A stretch of DNA of 64,000 nucleotides from contig JBGAUT010000033.1 in NCBI GenBank assembly GCA_044228505.1, forward strand, positions 1-64,000. The letters run 5' to 3'. The position numbers and the translations under genes are program-made. This document shows, piece after piece, positions 43,027 to 51,364 of this stretch. How positions within the stretch are numbered: the stretch's first letter is position 1; each line of letters opens with the position of its first letter. This DNA is from JAEUKA01 sp044228505 (GTDB taxonomy: Bacteria; Myxococcota_A; Polyangia; Palsa-1104; JAEUJZ01). The notes beneath the pieces were generated by a model that searched no databases, was not told where the DNA came from, and worked only from the letters and a program-made list of their open reading frames with translations.

Positions 43027-44378
43027 GGTTCATCCGAGTATTCCGTGGGCAGCGGACAGAACTGTGGAAAGCGCGCTCATGTAGAGAAGTGATTTGATAC
43101 GATATGGAGGCTCTGTAGTGTACGGGGATGCGCGATACGGAGCTGTACTTTCACTTGTTGGGACTGGTAAAGCCGTGGACGGTAGGGAACGTCGAGCTGT
43201 CGATTCCGAATCGGCGTGTCGATGTCGCGGTAGAGCATCCGGTGGGACTTTTGTGGCGCTGTCCGCAGTGTACCTTTGAGGGTTCTCTGTACGATCACAG
43301 CGACGAGCGGACATGGCGACATCTCGATAGCTGCCAGTTCCTAACGTATCTGCGGGCACGGATTCCGCGCATCAAATGTCCGACGCACGGAGTACTCCAG
43401 GTGTCTGTCCCGTGGGCTGAACCGCACAGCCGATTCACACTCCTGTTTGAGCGGCTTGCCGTCGAGATCTTGCTGCAAAGCACGGTGCAAGGTGCGGCCC
43501 AGATCTTGGGACTGAGTTGGTTTGAGGTGATGCATTTGATGGAGCGAGCGGTGGCGCGAGGACAGAAAAAGGAGTCCGCTGCGCAGCTCCCAAAGACCAT
43601 CGGTATCGACGAGAAATATACTCCTTGTGGCGTGCTGACGCTGGTCAACGACCTAGACACTCCGCGTGTGGCCAAGGTGCTGGTTGGAGTCAAGAAGGAG
43701 CCACTAAAGGAGTATCTTGGGAGCTTTCCGGAACCACAGAGGGAGTCCGTTCGCGCCGTCGCTCTCGACATGTGCGATACGTTCTATGCAGCCATCGCCG
43801 AGGTGATTCCGGAATCGTGGAACAAGATTGTCTACGACCGCTTTCATGTCATGCAGCACGTCAGCAAAGCCGTCGAGAAAGTACGCAAACAGGAGCATGC
43901 ATACTTGCTCCGCACAAGCGACCAGAGGCTAACAGGAACCCGCTTTCTGTGGAGCTACAGCGACGAAAATCTACCAGAACACAGGCGTGAGCAACTAGAG
44001 AAACTCAAAGCCGACAAGCTTGTGACTGGGCGGGCCTGGGCGCTCAAGGAATTCCTACGCACACTCTGGAATTGCCCCAGTCGCTCGACGGCAATAGAGG
44101 TCTGGAACAAGTGGTATTGCTGGGCGCAGCGCAGCCGTCTGGAACCGATGAAAGATGTCGCACGACGACTCCGCGCACGGCTGTACAACATCCTCACCTT
44201 CATCGAGCACCGCATTACCAACGCCGCAAGTGAGGGCCTCAACAGCGCCATCTCCACACTCATCCGCCGCGCCTACGGATACCGCAACCTGCAAAACCAA
44301 ATTACCGCCATTTACTTCTACCATGGCGGCCTCAACCTTTTGCCGGAGCCAGTGACCCACGGAGAACTGGGATGAACC
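43027..44378. mobile_element. complete ISL3-family insertion sequence, 1,352 bp
   Basis: Terminal inverted repeats of about 24 bp: left 43027-43050 starts GGTTCATCCGAGTATTCCGT, right 44355-44378 read inward starts GGTTCATCCCAGTTCTCCGT (3 mismatches in the first 20 positions, 4 in 24). A single intact transposase gene fills the element, and its stop lies inside the right inverted repeat. It is flanked by 8-bp ACGCCGGG duplications. Perfect duplications and an intact transposase suggest a recent insertion. Confidence 0.93.
43128..44375 (+). CDS. ISL3 family transposase
   Basis: 415 residues. N-terminal zinc-ribbon-like part (WRCPQCTFEG...CPTHG), then the DDE catalytic core: Asp in IGIDEKY, Asp in VALDMCDTF / VYDRFHVMQHV, and Glu in TNAASEGLNSAI, followed by RRAYGYRNLQNQITAIYFYHG. 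Length and motifs match ISL3 enzymes (transposition of DNA by cut-and-paste). No frameshift or internal stop. Confidence 0.95.
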   Translation: MRDTELYFHLLGLVKPWTVGNVELSIPNRRVDVAVEHPVGLLWRCPQCTFEGSLYDHSDERTWRHLDSCQFLTYLRARIPRIKCPTHGVLQVSVPWAEPHSRFTLLFERLAVEILLQSTVQGAAQILGLSWFEVMHLMERAVARGQKKESAAQLPKTIGIDEKYTPCGVLTLVNDLDTPRVAKVLVGVKKEPLKEYLGSFPEPQRESVRAVALDMCDTFYAAIAEVIPESWNKIVYDRFHVMQHVSKAVEKVRKQEHAYLLRTSDQRLTGTRFLWSYSDENLPEHRREQLEKLKADKLVTGRAWALKEFLRTLWNCPSRSTAIEVWNKWYCWAQRSRLEPMKDVARRLRARLYNILTFIEHRITNAASEGLNSAISTLIRRAYGYRNLQNQITAIYFYHGGLNLLPEPVTHGELG

Positions 44379-44386
44379 ACGCCGGG
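44379..44386. repeat. IS target duplication, right copy
   Basis: ACGCCGGG, identical to 43019-43026. Confidence 0.9.
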
Positions 44387-44850
44387 CCAGTGAGTTGTTC
44401 TTTTTGGGGAATGTTTGATAATGAAGTTGTTAGGTCAGTCAGCGCTAGGGTAAATGGAAATATGGCAGAGCGTAGAAATATGGATAGCAATGTGTCTGAA
44501 TTTTCATTGGTTGATTTTCTGCGACTCCGTTTTTTGAAAGAACTGTAGTCGACTGTAAAGGTTGTGCTGAATACGCCAGACAAAAATGCGAGTATTGCGA
44601 TAGTTTCTGGAGGGATGGATGGAGATGATTTGTGGACCTCTTTGGCTCGGCTCAGCAAAGATTGGCCGTGCCCATAGTCGATATCCAAATGGGCTCGGCG
44701 GCAGCCTTCGGTGAGTCCGTAGAGGGCTTTGAGGACGTGGGTCTTGCCGGTGCCGTTTTTGCCGATGAGGACGTTTACGCCGGGGCTGAAGGTGAACTCG
44801 GCGTGGTCAAAGACGGTGAAGTTCTCGAAGCGGGCGCTGCGGATGGACAT
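44379..44850 (-). pseudogene. N-terminal part of an AAA15-type ATPase cut by an IS
   Basis: About 157 codons from the ATG at 44850 (a GTG 15 nt upstream is possible) to the IS. Starts with SIRSARFENFTVFDHAEFTF, the RecF/AAA15 opening strand, then Walker A GKNGTGKTH at residues 30-38 and HVLKALYGL. After the target duplication the frame runs through the IS end to a TGA at 44332. The continuation is at 42354-43019. It may be expressed as a dominant-negative or dead fragment (inference). Confidence 0.85.
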
Positions 44851-44950
44851 GGGAACCTGGACCACCTGGGGAAAGTGGTTGGCATCGTGACCAGGGCGGT
44901 TGATGGTGTCAAGAACTGCGCCGGGCAGGTGGGCGGCTTGGGCAGCCGGG

Positions 44951-45589
44951 TTACTCCAGGGCGCGGAGGCGGGCTAGGTCGGCGGCGGAGGAGAGCTGGA
45001 CGTCGAGGTCGCGGATTCGGCCATCGCTGAGGTCGTAGATCCAGCCGTGAACGGTGACGGGCTGGTTGCGGGCCCAGGCGGCTTCAAGGACGGTGGTCTC
45101 GGCGACGTTTAAGACTTGGTCGATGACGTTTAGCTCGCACAGGCGGGCGGCGCGGGCGTCGTCGTTTGGGAGCGCGCTGAGCTCGTGCTTGTGGTGGCGG
45201 GCAATGTCTTGGATGTGCCGGAGCCAGTTTTCGATGAGCCCGAGCGGCTTGGCATCGAGGGCGGCGCGCACCCCACCGCAGCCGTAGTGGCCGCAGACGA
45301 TGATGTTGCGGATTTCCAGAACCTCGACGGCGTACTGAAGCACCGACAGCATGTTGAGGTCGGTGTGGATGACCAAGTTGGCGACGTTGCGGTGGACGAA
45401 CACGTCCCCTGGGGATAGGCCGGTGATTTGGTTGGCGGGAACGCGGCTGTCGGCGCAGCCAATCCACAGGTAGTGCGGTGACTGCTGGTGTGCGAGGCGG
45501 TCGAAGCACTCGGGATCACGCTCGACCATTTCTTTGGCCCATTGCTGATTCTGATCGAGCAAGTGCTGTAGCGAAGACATGGTGTCCAC
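44951..45589 (-). CDS. can: beta-class carbonic anhydrase
   Basis: 212 residues. CO2 hydration in the cytoplasm. Zinc and active-site residues: Cys45, Asp47 and Arg49 in CADSRV, His101 and Cys104 in GHYGCGG, and the HRNVAN motif near 67. Placed 136 nt after the porin-like gene and downstream of the SulP transporter on the same strand; together they suggest bicarbonate uptake and interconversion. Confidence 0.95.
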   Translation of the reverse strand: MDTMSSLQHLLDQNQQWAKEMVERDPECFDRLAHQQSPHYLWIGCADSRVPANQITGLSPGDVFVHRNVANLVIHTDLNMLSVLQYAVEVLEIRNIIVCGHYGCGGVRAALDAKPLGLIENWLRHIQDIARHHKHELSALPNDDARAARLCELNVIDQVLNVAETTVLEAAWARNQPVTVHGWIYDLSDGRIRDLDVQLSSAADLARLRALE

Positions 45590-45725
45590 CCCCCATCACA
45601 GAGCATAGCCAATGCGGCGGCTCACCGGGACGGCGGCGGATAGAGACCAGAAACGATGAAGGAAACCGATTCCGGCGCGGCTGGGGCCTATTTTTCAGCC
45701 GGGCGGAGCCTGGTTTCGGTCCAGG

Positions 45726-46973
45726 TCAGAGCTGAAGCTGTCCTTGCAAGGTGAGTCCGTGCGAGGCGGTGGAGGGCACGGTGGCATCGCTGCTGCTGGT
45801 GTTGCCGTAGGCGTAGCGAAGCAGCAGCTTGAGATGGTTGCCGCGAGCGTAATAGACGAGCAGGGCTTCGGCCTGGGACTTGATGACGGCGTTCGTCTGG
45901 ACATTGGCGTCGATGACATCGCCCCGGGCGGCGAGCTGTAGGTAGCGCCGATAGACAAAACAACCACCGTGGAGGTAGCCGCCAGCCGCCCACACCGTGG
46001 TGCCGCCGGAGAGCTGTTGCCAGCGGGCGTAGCCTTCGCTCTGAAGCACGCACGCGCCTCGGCTGAGGGCTAGGTCGAGACCGACGGTGGCATAGGGGGC
46101 AATCTCGGCCTGCGCGGTCGGCAGCGCTCCGGCATCGAGCGGCAGGTCATGCCGTCCATAGGTCCCGTTGATGCCGATGGAAAACTGCGGCTGCGTATCG
46201 TCGAACTGCGGCGTCTCGGTGTAGACCGGCTTGCCGCGCAGGTTGGCCGCGAGCCGGGCAATCGCCATGATTCGTCCGCCGCCAGGGACTTGATTGATGC
46301 CGTTGCCGTTAAAGACGCCCGCGTAGTACTCCAGGTGGCCGTCGGCTGGCATGCCGAACACCATCGCTCCGAGATCGCGGTTGTCGCGGAAGAACACGTT
46401 CGAGGGCGCAAAGTCGGGGAACAGCAGCCGGAACGGCGGCACCAGAAACTCACGGGAAAACGGCGTGAGAAACTGCCCGACCCGTACCCCAATGGCGGGA
46501 TGGGGCTGAATCGTGATCTCGGCATCGAGCAGGGTGGCGCTCCGACCGGCCAGCTCGGGCTGGACAAAGTACTGAATCCACGGACGCAGTAGCTTTCCGC
46601 GCAGCACCGGTCGCGCCATGGCCACCTTAAATTCCGGGACTCGGACGGTGTCGGCGATGACCTCATCGAGGCGAATCTGCGTAAAGAAGTGCAGCTCGGC
46701 CGAAAAAGATGCATCAGCCGTAGAGACGCCGACGCCCCGATCCAAAGAGGCAAAAAAGATCGGACCGCTTGCGTCCGGTGGCGGCGGAGCGGGCGGAGGT
46801 GCGGGCGGTGTGGGGACCACGGGAGTCGGCGGTGGGGCAGGTGTCTGCTCCGGTTGCGGACTCGCGGGATCGGATGCCGAAACCGGGACAGTTGCCGTGG
46901 ACGGACTCTGCGCCGGCAGGTCCGTCACCGCAGCCTGCGTGAGTAGAGACAGACAGATTAGGCTCGACAGCAT
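45726..46973 (-). CDS. porin-like outer membrane beta-barrel protein
   Basis: 415 residues. Signal peptide (MLSSLICLSLLTQAAVTDLPA), a Pro/Ala/Thr-rich linker (PAPPPTPVVPTPPAPPPAPPPP), then a beta-barrel domain with alternating strands: FSAELHFFTQIRLDE, RPVLRGKLLRPWIQYFVQPEL, GVRVGQFLTPFSREFLVPP, HLEYYAGVFNGNGIN, and closing LLLRYAYGNTSS...LTLQGQLQL with terminal hydrophobic strand. Resembles OprO/OprP or carbohydrate-selective porins. Starts 20 nt after the SulP stop; likely delivers anions to it. Confidence 0.8.
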   Translation of the reverse strand: MLSSLICLSLLTQAAVTDLPAQSPSTATVPVSASDPASPQPEQTPAPPPTPVVPTPPAPPPAPPPPDASGPIFFASLDRGVGVSTADASFSAELHFFTQIRLDEVIADTVRVPEFKVAMARPVLRGKLLRPWIQYFVQPELAGRSATLLDAEITIQPHPAIGVRVGQFLTPFSREFLVPPFRLLFPDFAPSNVFFRDNRDLGAMVFGMPADGHLEYYAGVFNGNGINQVPGGGRIMAIARLAANLRGKPVYTETPQFDDTQPQFSIGINGTYGRHDLPLDAGALPTAQAEIAPYATVGLDLALSRGACVLQSEGYARWQQLSGGTTVWAAGGYLHGGCFVYRRYLQLAARGDVIDANVQTNAVIKSQAEALLVYYARGNHLKLLLRYAYGNTSSSDATVPSTASHGLTLQGQLQL

Positions 46974-46993
46974 GGAGTGCCCCGATGCCTGCG

Positions 46994-48610
46994 CTAGTGG
47001 GTGGAAGGGCTGACGGTCATGGGTTTGCGGCGGGCCGCTAACTCGTGGGAGGCGAGCGGAGTGTGATCGTGAAGGCCAATGATCTGCAGCGTGCGTCCCT
47101 CGCGCCGCCAGTCATCGGCCATGTGGCGTAGCTTTTCAATCACGGTGTGATCGACAAGTCGAGTCGCGTTTAGGTCCAGCAGCAGCTTGGTGATGCTGGT
47201 CGGAATCGAGTCGAGCCGTCGCTTGAGAGACAGGTAGTTACTAAACACCGCCGCATCGTACACTCTGAGCCGCAGCGTGGTGTCGTCGAGTTCTTCTTGT
47301 TCGATGCGGCTTGCAAACAGGCCCCGCAGGGGCGCGCCGTGACGCAGGTGGAGCAGCATCTTGAGCACCACACCGGCCCCGACTCCGATCAGCAGATCGG
47401 TTGCCAGCGTGACCAGCAGGGTGGTCACAAACAGCAGGAGCTGCTCATGGCCGATGCGGAACACGCGCACAAACTCGGCAGGGGAGGCCAGCCGAATGCC
47501 AGTGTAGATGAGCATGGCCCCGAGCGCGGCCAAGGGGATTTTCTGAAGCAGACCGGGAAGCAGTGCCACCATCAGGAGCAAAAACAGGCCGTGGAAGAAG
47601 TTGGCGTAGCGGCTTTTGGCTCCGTTATTGATGTTGGCCGAGCTGCGGACAATCTCGGAGATCATTGGCAAGCCGCCGAGCAGACCGGCGACCACGTTGC
47701 CGACGCCGGTGGCAAACAGATCGCGGTTTAGGTCGCTGTGGCGATGCTGGGGATCGAGCGCATCGACGGCCTTGGCGCTGAGCAGTGACTCGAGCGAACC
47801 GACCAAGGTGAACATCACGATGTACTTGATGGAAATCCAACTGAGCAGGTGCGAAAAGTCGGGCCACGAGTGGGACTGAGCGAGGCTGCCGGGAAGCTGA
47901 ACCAGATACTGCGGACCGACCTTGTAGTGATGCAGATGGAAGTCATAGGTGTGCTCGTGGCTTAGATCGAGGAACATGCCGAGCGGCACGGTGATGAGCA
48001 ACACCACCATCGGTGCGGGAACTTTCTTGGCCCAGGAAAACGGGAGCTTGGGAATCCCAAACAGGAGCACCAGGCTGAGGATGCCGATGAGGGCGACCTC
48101 GGGGTTCATGTTGGCCAGGCTGTGCGGAATTTCAGCGAGGAGTTTGAGCGGCTCGCGGGCACTCGGAGCTACGCCAAGCGCCGTGTGAGTCTGTTTGGAA
48201 ACGATGATGACGCCAATGGCGGCGAGCATTCCGTGCACGACCGCCGAGGGAAAAAAGTCGCCAAGCTCTCCGGCACGCAGACGGGACAACAGAACTTGCA
48301 GGACTCCGGCGATGACGACCACGGCGATGGTGCGGTGATAGCCAGCAACGGCGTCACCCGCGCCGAGCTCTTGGACGGCCCCAAGCGCGATGACGATCAG
48401 ACCGGCGGCGGGGCCCTTGATCGTAAGTTCCGCGCTGCCGACAAACGTGGCAATCAGGCCTCCGACCACCGCAGTGACAACACCGGTGACCGGGGGGAAG
48501 TTGCTGGCCATCGCGATTCCCAGACACAGCGGGAGGGCGATGAGAAACACGAGAAAGCCAGACACAAGGTCGGCCTTCAAATCTGGTGTGTAGGTAGCTT
48601 GGCGGCTCAT
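46994..48610 (-). CDS. SulP family anion (probable bicarbonate) transporter
   Basis: 538 residues. About 10-14 membrane spans (LKADLVSGFLVFLIALPLCL, GLIATFVGSAELTIKGPAAGL) and a C-terminal STAS domain (RLRVYDAAVFSNYLSLKRRL, KLLLDLNATRLVDHTVIEKL). STAS plus the genomic link to carbonic anhydrase and a porin points to bicarbonate rather than sulfate; the substrate is inferred from neighbours. The start ATG at 48610 has GGAGG upstream; the open frame extends to 48715. Confidence 0.9.
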   Translation of the reverse strand: MSRQATYTPDLKADLVSGFLVFLIALPLCLGIAMASNFPPVTGVVTAVVGGLIATFVGSAELTIKGPAAGLIVIALGAVQELGAGDAVAGYHRTIAVVVIAGVLQVLLSRLRAGELGDFFPSAVVHGMLAAIGVIIVSKQTHTALGVAPSAREPLKLLAEIPHSLANMNPEVALIGILSLVLLFGIPKLPFSWAKKVPAPMVVLLITVPLGMFLDLSHEHTYDFHLHHYKVGPQYLVQLPGSLAQSHSWPDFSHLLSWISIKYIVMFTLVGSLESLLSAKAVDALDPQHRHSDLNRDLFATGVGNVVAGLLGGLPMISEIVRSSANINNGAKSRYANFFHGLFLLLMVALLPGLLQKIPLAALGAMLIYTGIRLASPAEFVRVFRIGHEQLLLFVTTLLVTLATDLLIGVGAGVVLKMLLHLRHGAPLRGLFASRIEQEELDDTTLRLRVYDAAVFSNYLSLKRRLDSIPTSITKLLLDLNATRLVDHTVIEKLRHMADDWRREGRTLQIIGLHDHTPLASHELAARRKPMTVSPSTH

Positions 48611-48813
48611 GGCAGCATCCTCCGGTGCGAAGACGTCGTTCTTGCCGGGATGACATTGCCAGCGCTGTGCCAGGGCCGAGGATGCACGCCGTTCGCGCAT
48701 CGCCGTCGAACACACCGCATCTGGGGGCGTGGTTGTGCAATCGGACGGATCCGGTGCCGTTAAGAAATCGAACGGCGGTCGGTCCAGATGGTCGATTCTG
48801 TAACGTCGGCGAT

Positions 48814-49431
48814 CTACCAGCGCAACGAATAGACCGCAGAGTTATACGGCGCGGTGAGACTTACATCGGGGGGAGAGACGGTTCCCCGGATGCCGAGGAA
48901 TCCGAAGATGGCACCGAGTCCTCCCGCAACCGACACAAACACACAGTAGGGGACGAGGGAACAGCGGGAATAGCGCACCGTCATCCGTCCGGACTTTGGG
49001 CCCAGCACGACATAGTCGTACTCGACCCCGCGGACGGAGGTGCTACCGATCTGCCCCATTCGCTCAAAGATCGTTGTGGGGGACGTGCCAAACAGTCGCA
49101 GCATGCCCTCGGCCATGGCGCGTAGCACCGTGGTGCCGGCAACCTCTGAGGTTTCCCGACTACAGCGAGCACAGATATCCGAGCCGCGCAGATCAAAAAT
49201 TGCGGCATCCAGTTCAACGATGGCCTGTCCGGGAACCCAGTTCGATGACGGCGGCGGTTCATCCATCAGCTTGCGCGTGGCGTCTGAAACCAGACCTCGC
49301 AACTCACGAAGTGGCACGTGTGCGGCAGCGGCCCGCAGGCGTCCATTCCATACGGTGCCTTTGATCTCGAACTGGAGGCTGGCTTGCTTTACCAGTTCAA
49401 CCTGCGTGGACATCGACTGTTCACTGCCCAT
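48814..49431 (-). CDS. hypothetical protein, DUF2378-like (myxobacterial)
   Basis: 205 residues. Segments WNGRLRAAAAHVPLRELRGL, ELDAAIFDLRG, GTTVLRAMAEGMLRLFGTSPTTIFERM, YVVLGPKSGRMTVRYSRC and a C-terminal glycine-rich hydrophobic stretch resemble the roughly 200-residue DUF2378 family restricted to myxobacteria. I am only moderately sure. The start is 49431 or the ATG at 49413. Function unknown; the family is often near Ser/Thr kinases. Confidence 0.6.
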   Translation of the reverse strand: MGSEQSMSTQVELVKQASLQFEIKGTVWNGRLRAAAAHVPLRELRGLVSDATRKLMDEPPPSSNWVPGQAIVELDAAIFDLRGSDICARCSRETSEVAGTTVLRAMAEGMLRLFGTSPTTIFERMGQIGSTSVRGVEYDYVVLGPKSGRMTVRYSRCSLVPYCVFVSVAGGLGAIFGFLGIRGTVSPPDVSLTAPYNSAVYSLRW

Positions 49432-49589
49432 CTTCTTTCAGCTGGGCTGTGCGCTGCAAGGTCTGTCTGTACGCGCTTCCCGTGGACTTAGGCGGATAGG
49501 TGCTTGTCGATGCCGCGCTTCCACGTTACCGTCGTAGGGTCCATAGGAATCCAAAGTTCCTGCATACTTAACGCATCGAGGAGGAAATT

Positions 49590-50555
49590 ATGAAAATTCG
49601 GAACCTAGCTTGGACCGCATCCCTGTGTCTGGCATCAGCCCTTATCGGCTGTGATTCGTCCAGCACCATGATGACCGACATGTCGCCACCCGTGGTGATC
49701 ACTCCAGAGCAGGCCTGTCCTGCGGTGATCAAGGCGTACTGTGCCAAGGCGAAGGAGTGCTATCCGTTTATCTGGCAGCTCTCTTGGCCCGATGCGGCGA
49801 CCTGCGAGGCTCGGCTCAACCTGACCTGCCTGCCGCTCGCCAAAGTCACTGGCAGCAGTGTGACCGGAGCGGACCTGCAGGCCTGTGCGGCGAAGTTTAA
49901 TAGCCTGACCTGCGATGAGTACTTTTCCTTCTCGAACCCGATTCAAGCGTGCGGCTTTAAGCCCGGTACCCTGACCGAAGCAACCGCCTGCGGTGAAGAT
50001 GTCCAGTGCGCGAGTCTGTACTGCAAAAAAGACGTGGGAATGGACTGTGGCAAATGCACCGTGATTGGGAAGTCGGGCAGCGTGTGCGTGAACAACAGCG
50101 ACTGTGACAAGGGACTCACTTGCGTGGGGGCTGCTGGGGCCCGGCAGTGTACGGCATACCTAACGATGGGCGCGAGCTGCAGCACCGCTGCGAACAGCGT
50201 CCCGTGTCTTGGCACCTTGGCGTGTCGAAACGGCACGTGCTCCACTCCTGCCAAGTTGGGAGAGACCTGTTCTACGACCGCGCAAGACTGTGACAAACCG
50301 AGCGGACTAAACTGTCCCGTGGCGGGCAAGTGTGTGGCTCCGGCGACTGCTCAGCTTGGTGGTGCGTGCGGTCAGCAAGGCACGACCTACATCCTGTGTA
50401 CGGGCGGCAGTTCGTGTGATCCGGGGACCAAGAAGTGCGTGGCATCTTTGGCTGATGGGACAAGCTGCAACGCGGGGTCCGGAGTCGGCTGCCAGGCTCC
50501 TGCCAAGTGTACCGCCAGCGTCTGCAAGATTGCCGATCCGACGGTCTGTAAGTAA
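49590..50555 (+). CDS. Cys-rich lipoprotein
   Basis: 321 residues with GAGGAGG at a good distance before the ATG. Lipobox LIGC near residue 21. About 30 cysteines arranged in short disulfide-rich modules (C-x-x-D-x-D-C, GKCxxP), reminiscent of myxobacterial Cys-rich surface lipoproteins and of the DUF4215 or EGF-like repeats. Export to the outer membrane is likely. Function unknown. Confidence 0.72.
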   Translation: MKIRNLAWTASLCLASALIGCDSSSTMMTDMSPPVVITPEQACPAVIKAYCAKAKECYPFIWQLSWPDAATCEARLNLTCLPLAKVTGSSVTGADLQACAAKFNSLTCDEYFSFSNPIQACGFKPGTLTEATACGEDVQCASLYCKKDVGMDCGKCTVIGKSGSVCVNNSDCDKGLTCVGAAGARQCTAYLTMGASCSTAANSVPCLGTLACRNGTCSTPAKLGETCSTTAQDCDKPSGLNCPVAGKCVAPATAQLGGACGQQGTTYILCTGGSSCDPGTKKCVASLADGTSCNAGSGVGCQAPAKCTASVCKIADPTVCK

Positions 50556-50629
50556 CTGCCAGCGGTTGGGACGTCCTCCCAATCGCGATTGCGCTGGGTG
50601 AGCTTGGGGGGGAGAAACGGAATGCTGTG

Positions 50630-51271
50630 ATGAAGGCCTCTGTACTTGCTTCCTTGGTTCTCCCTGTTCTCGCTGGTTCCGTCGTCACTGGGTGCGGCGG
50701 AACCGATCCAACACCGACTACCTCCAAATGGTACTTCACCTGCGGTGATCCGGTCTGTCGTGGCTACACCGCACCAGCGGGAGTGCCAAAATGTACGACG
50801 GAAAAGGCGGGGGATTCTTGCGCGGCGGGGGCAGCAGAGTGTGATCCGGTGGATTCCTGTAATCGTCGGCTGCGCTGCGCGACCAGCGATCCGACGATGC
50901 AACCTGGCGGCTGTCCGATTTCGCGGCGATCTGCGAAGACCGATATTCAGTACTTGAGCGCCACCGACCTGCAGCGCTACGCCGATGAGGTGATGAAGAT
51001 GAAGCTTGCCACGTTCAAGTACCGAGCGGGCGGGCCGCAGCGACTTGGCTTCATGATTGACGACCAAGGAGACGGAACCGGAAAGAGCATGAGCGTGGAT
51101 GCTGAGCGCGACATGGTCGATCTGTACGGCTTCACGAGTATGGCGGTGGCGACTCTCAAGGTGCAGCAGCAGCAGATCCAGGGACTTGAACACAAGCTGG
51201 ACGAGCTGAGCAGCCAACTGCGTTCGTGTCAGCCAACGTCGCCTGCTCGCAAAAAGTCCAAGTCACGATAA
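50630..51271 (+). CDS. lipoprotein with S74-like intramolecular chaperone segment
   Basis: 213 residues from the second of two adjacent ATGs. Lipobox VVTGC near residue 22, a short Cys-containing domain, then SRRSAKTDIQYLSATDLQRYADEVMKMKLATFKYR and LGFMIDDQ, the pattern of peptidase S74/intramolecular chaperone domains (SDxxxKxDI...L...F.Y...GFIAQ), and a terminal coiled coil (TLKVQQQQIQGLEHKLDEL). Such domains usually cap phage tail fibres or sialidases. Here it is attached to a lipoprotein with no fibre. Confidence 0.6.
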   Translation: MKASVLASLVLPVLAGSVVTGCGGTDPTPTTSKWYFTCGDPVCRGYTAPAGVPKCTTEKAGDSCAAGAAECDPVDSCNRRLRCATSDPTMQPGGCPISRRSAKTDIQYLSATDLQRYADEVMKMKLATFKYRAGGPQRLGFMIDDQGDGTGKSMSVDAERDMVDLYGFTSMAVATLKVQQQQIQGLEHKLDELSSQLRSCQPTSPARKKSKSR

Positions 51272-51364
51272 GTACGGTGCGACGGTGAAGGGTAAGTACG
51301 TGCGTTGGGATAGAATTCCGTCCGGGCCTATCGCCGGACGGCTGGTTTGACGTACCATGGTTTG

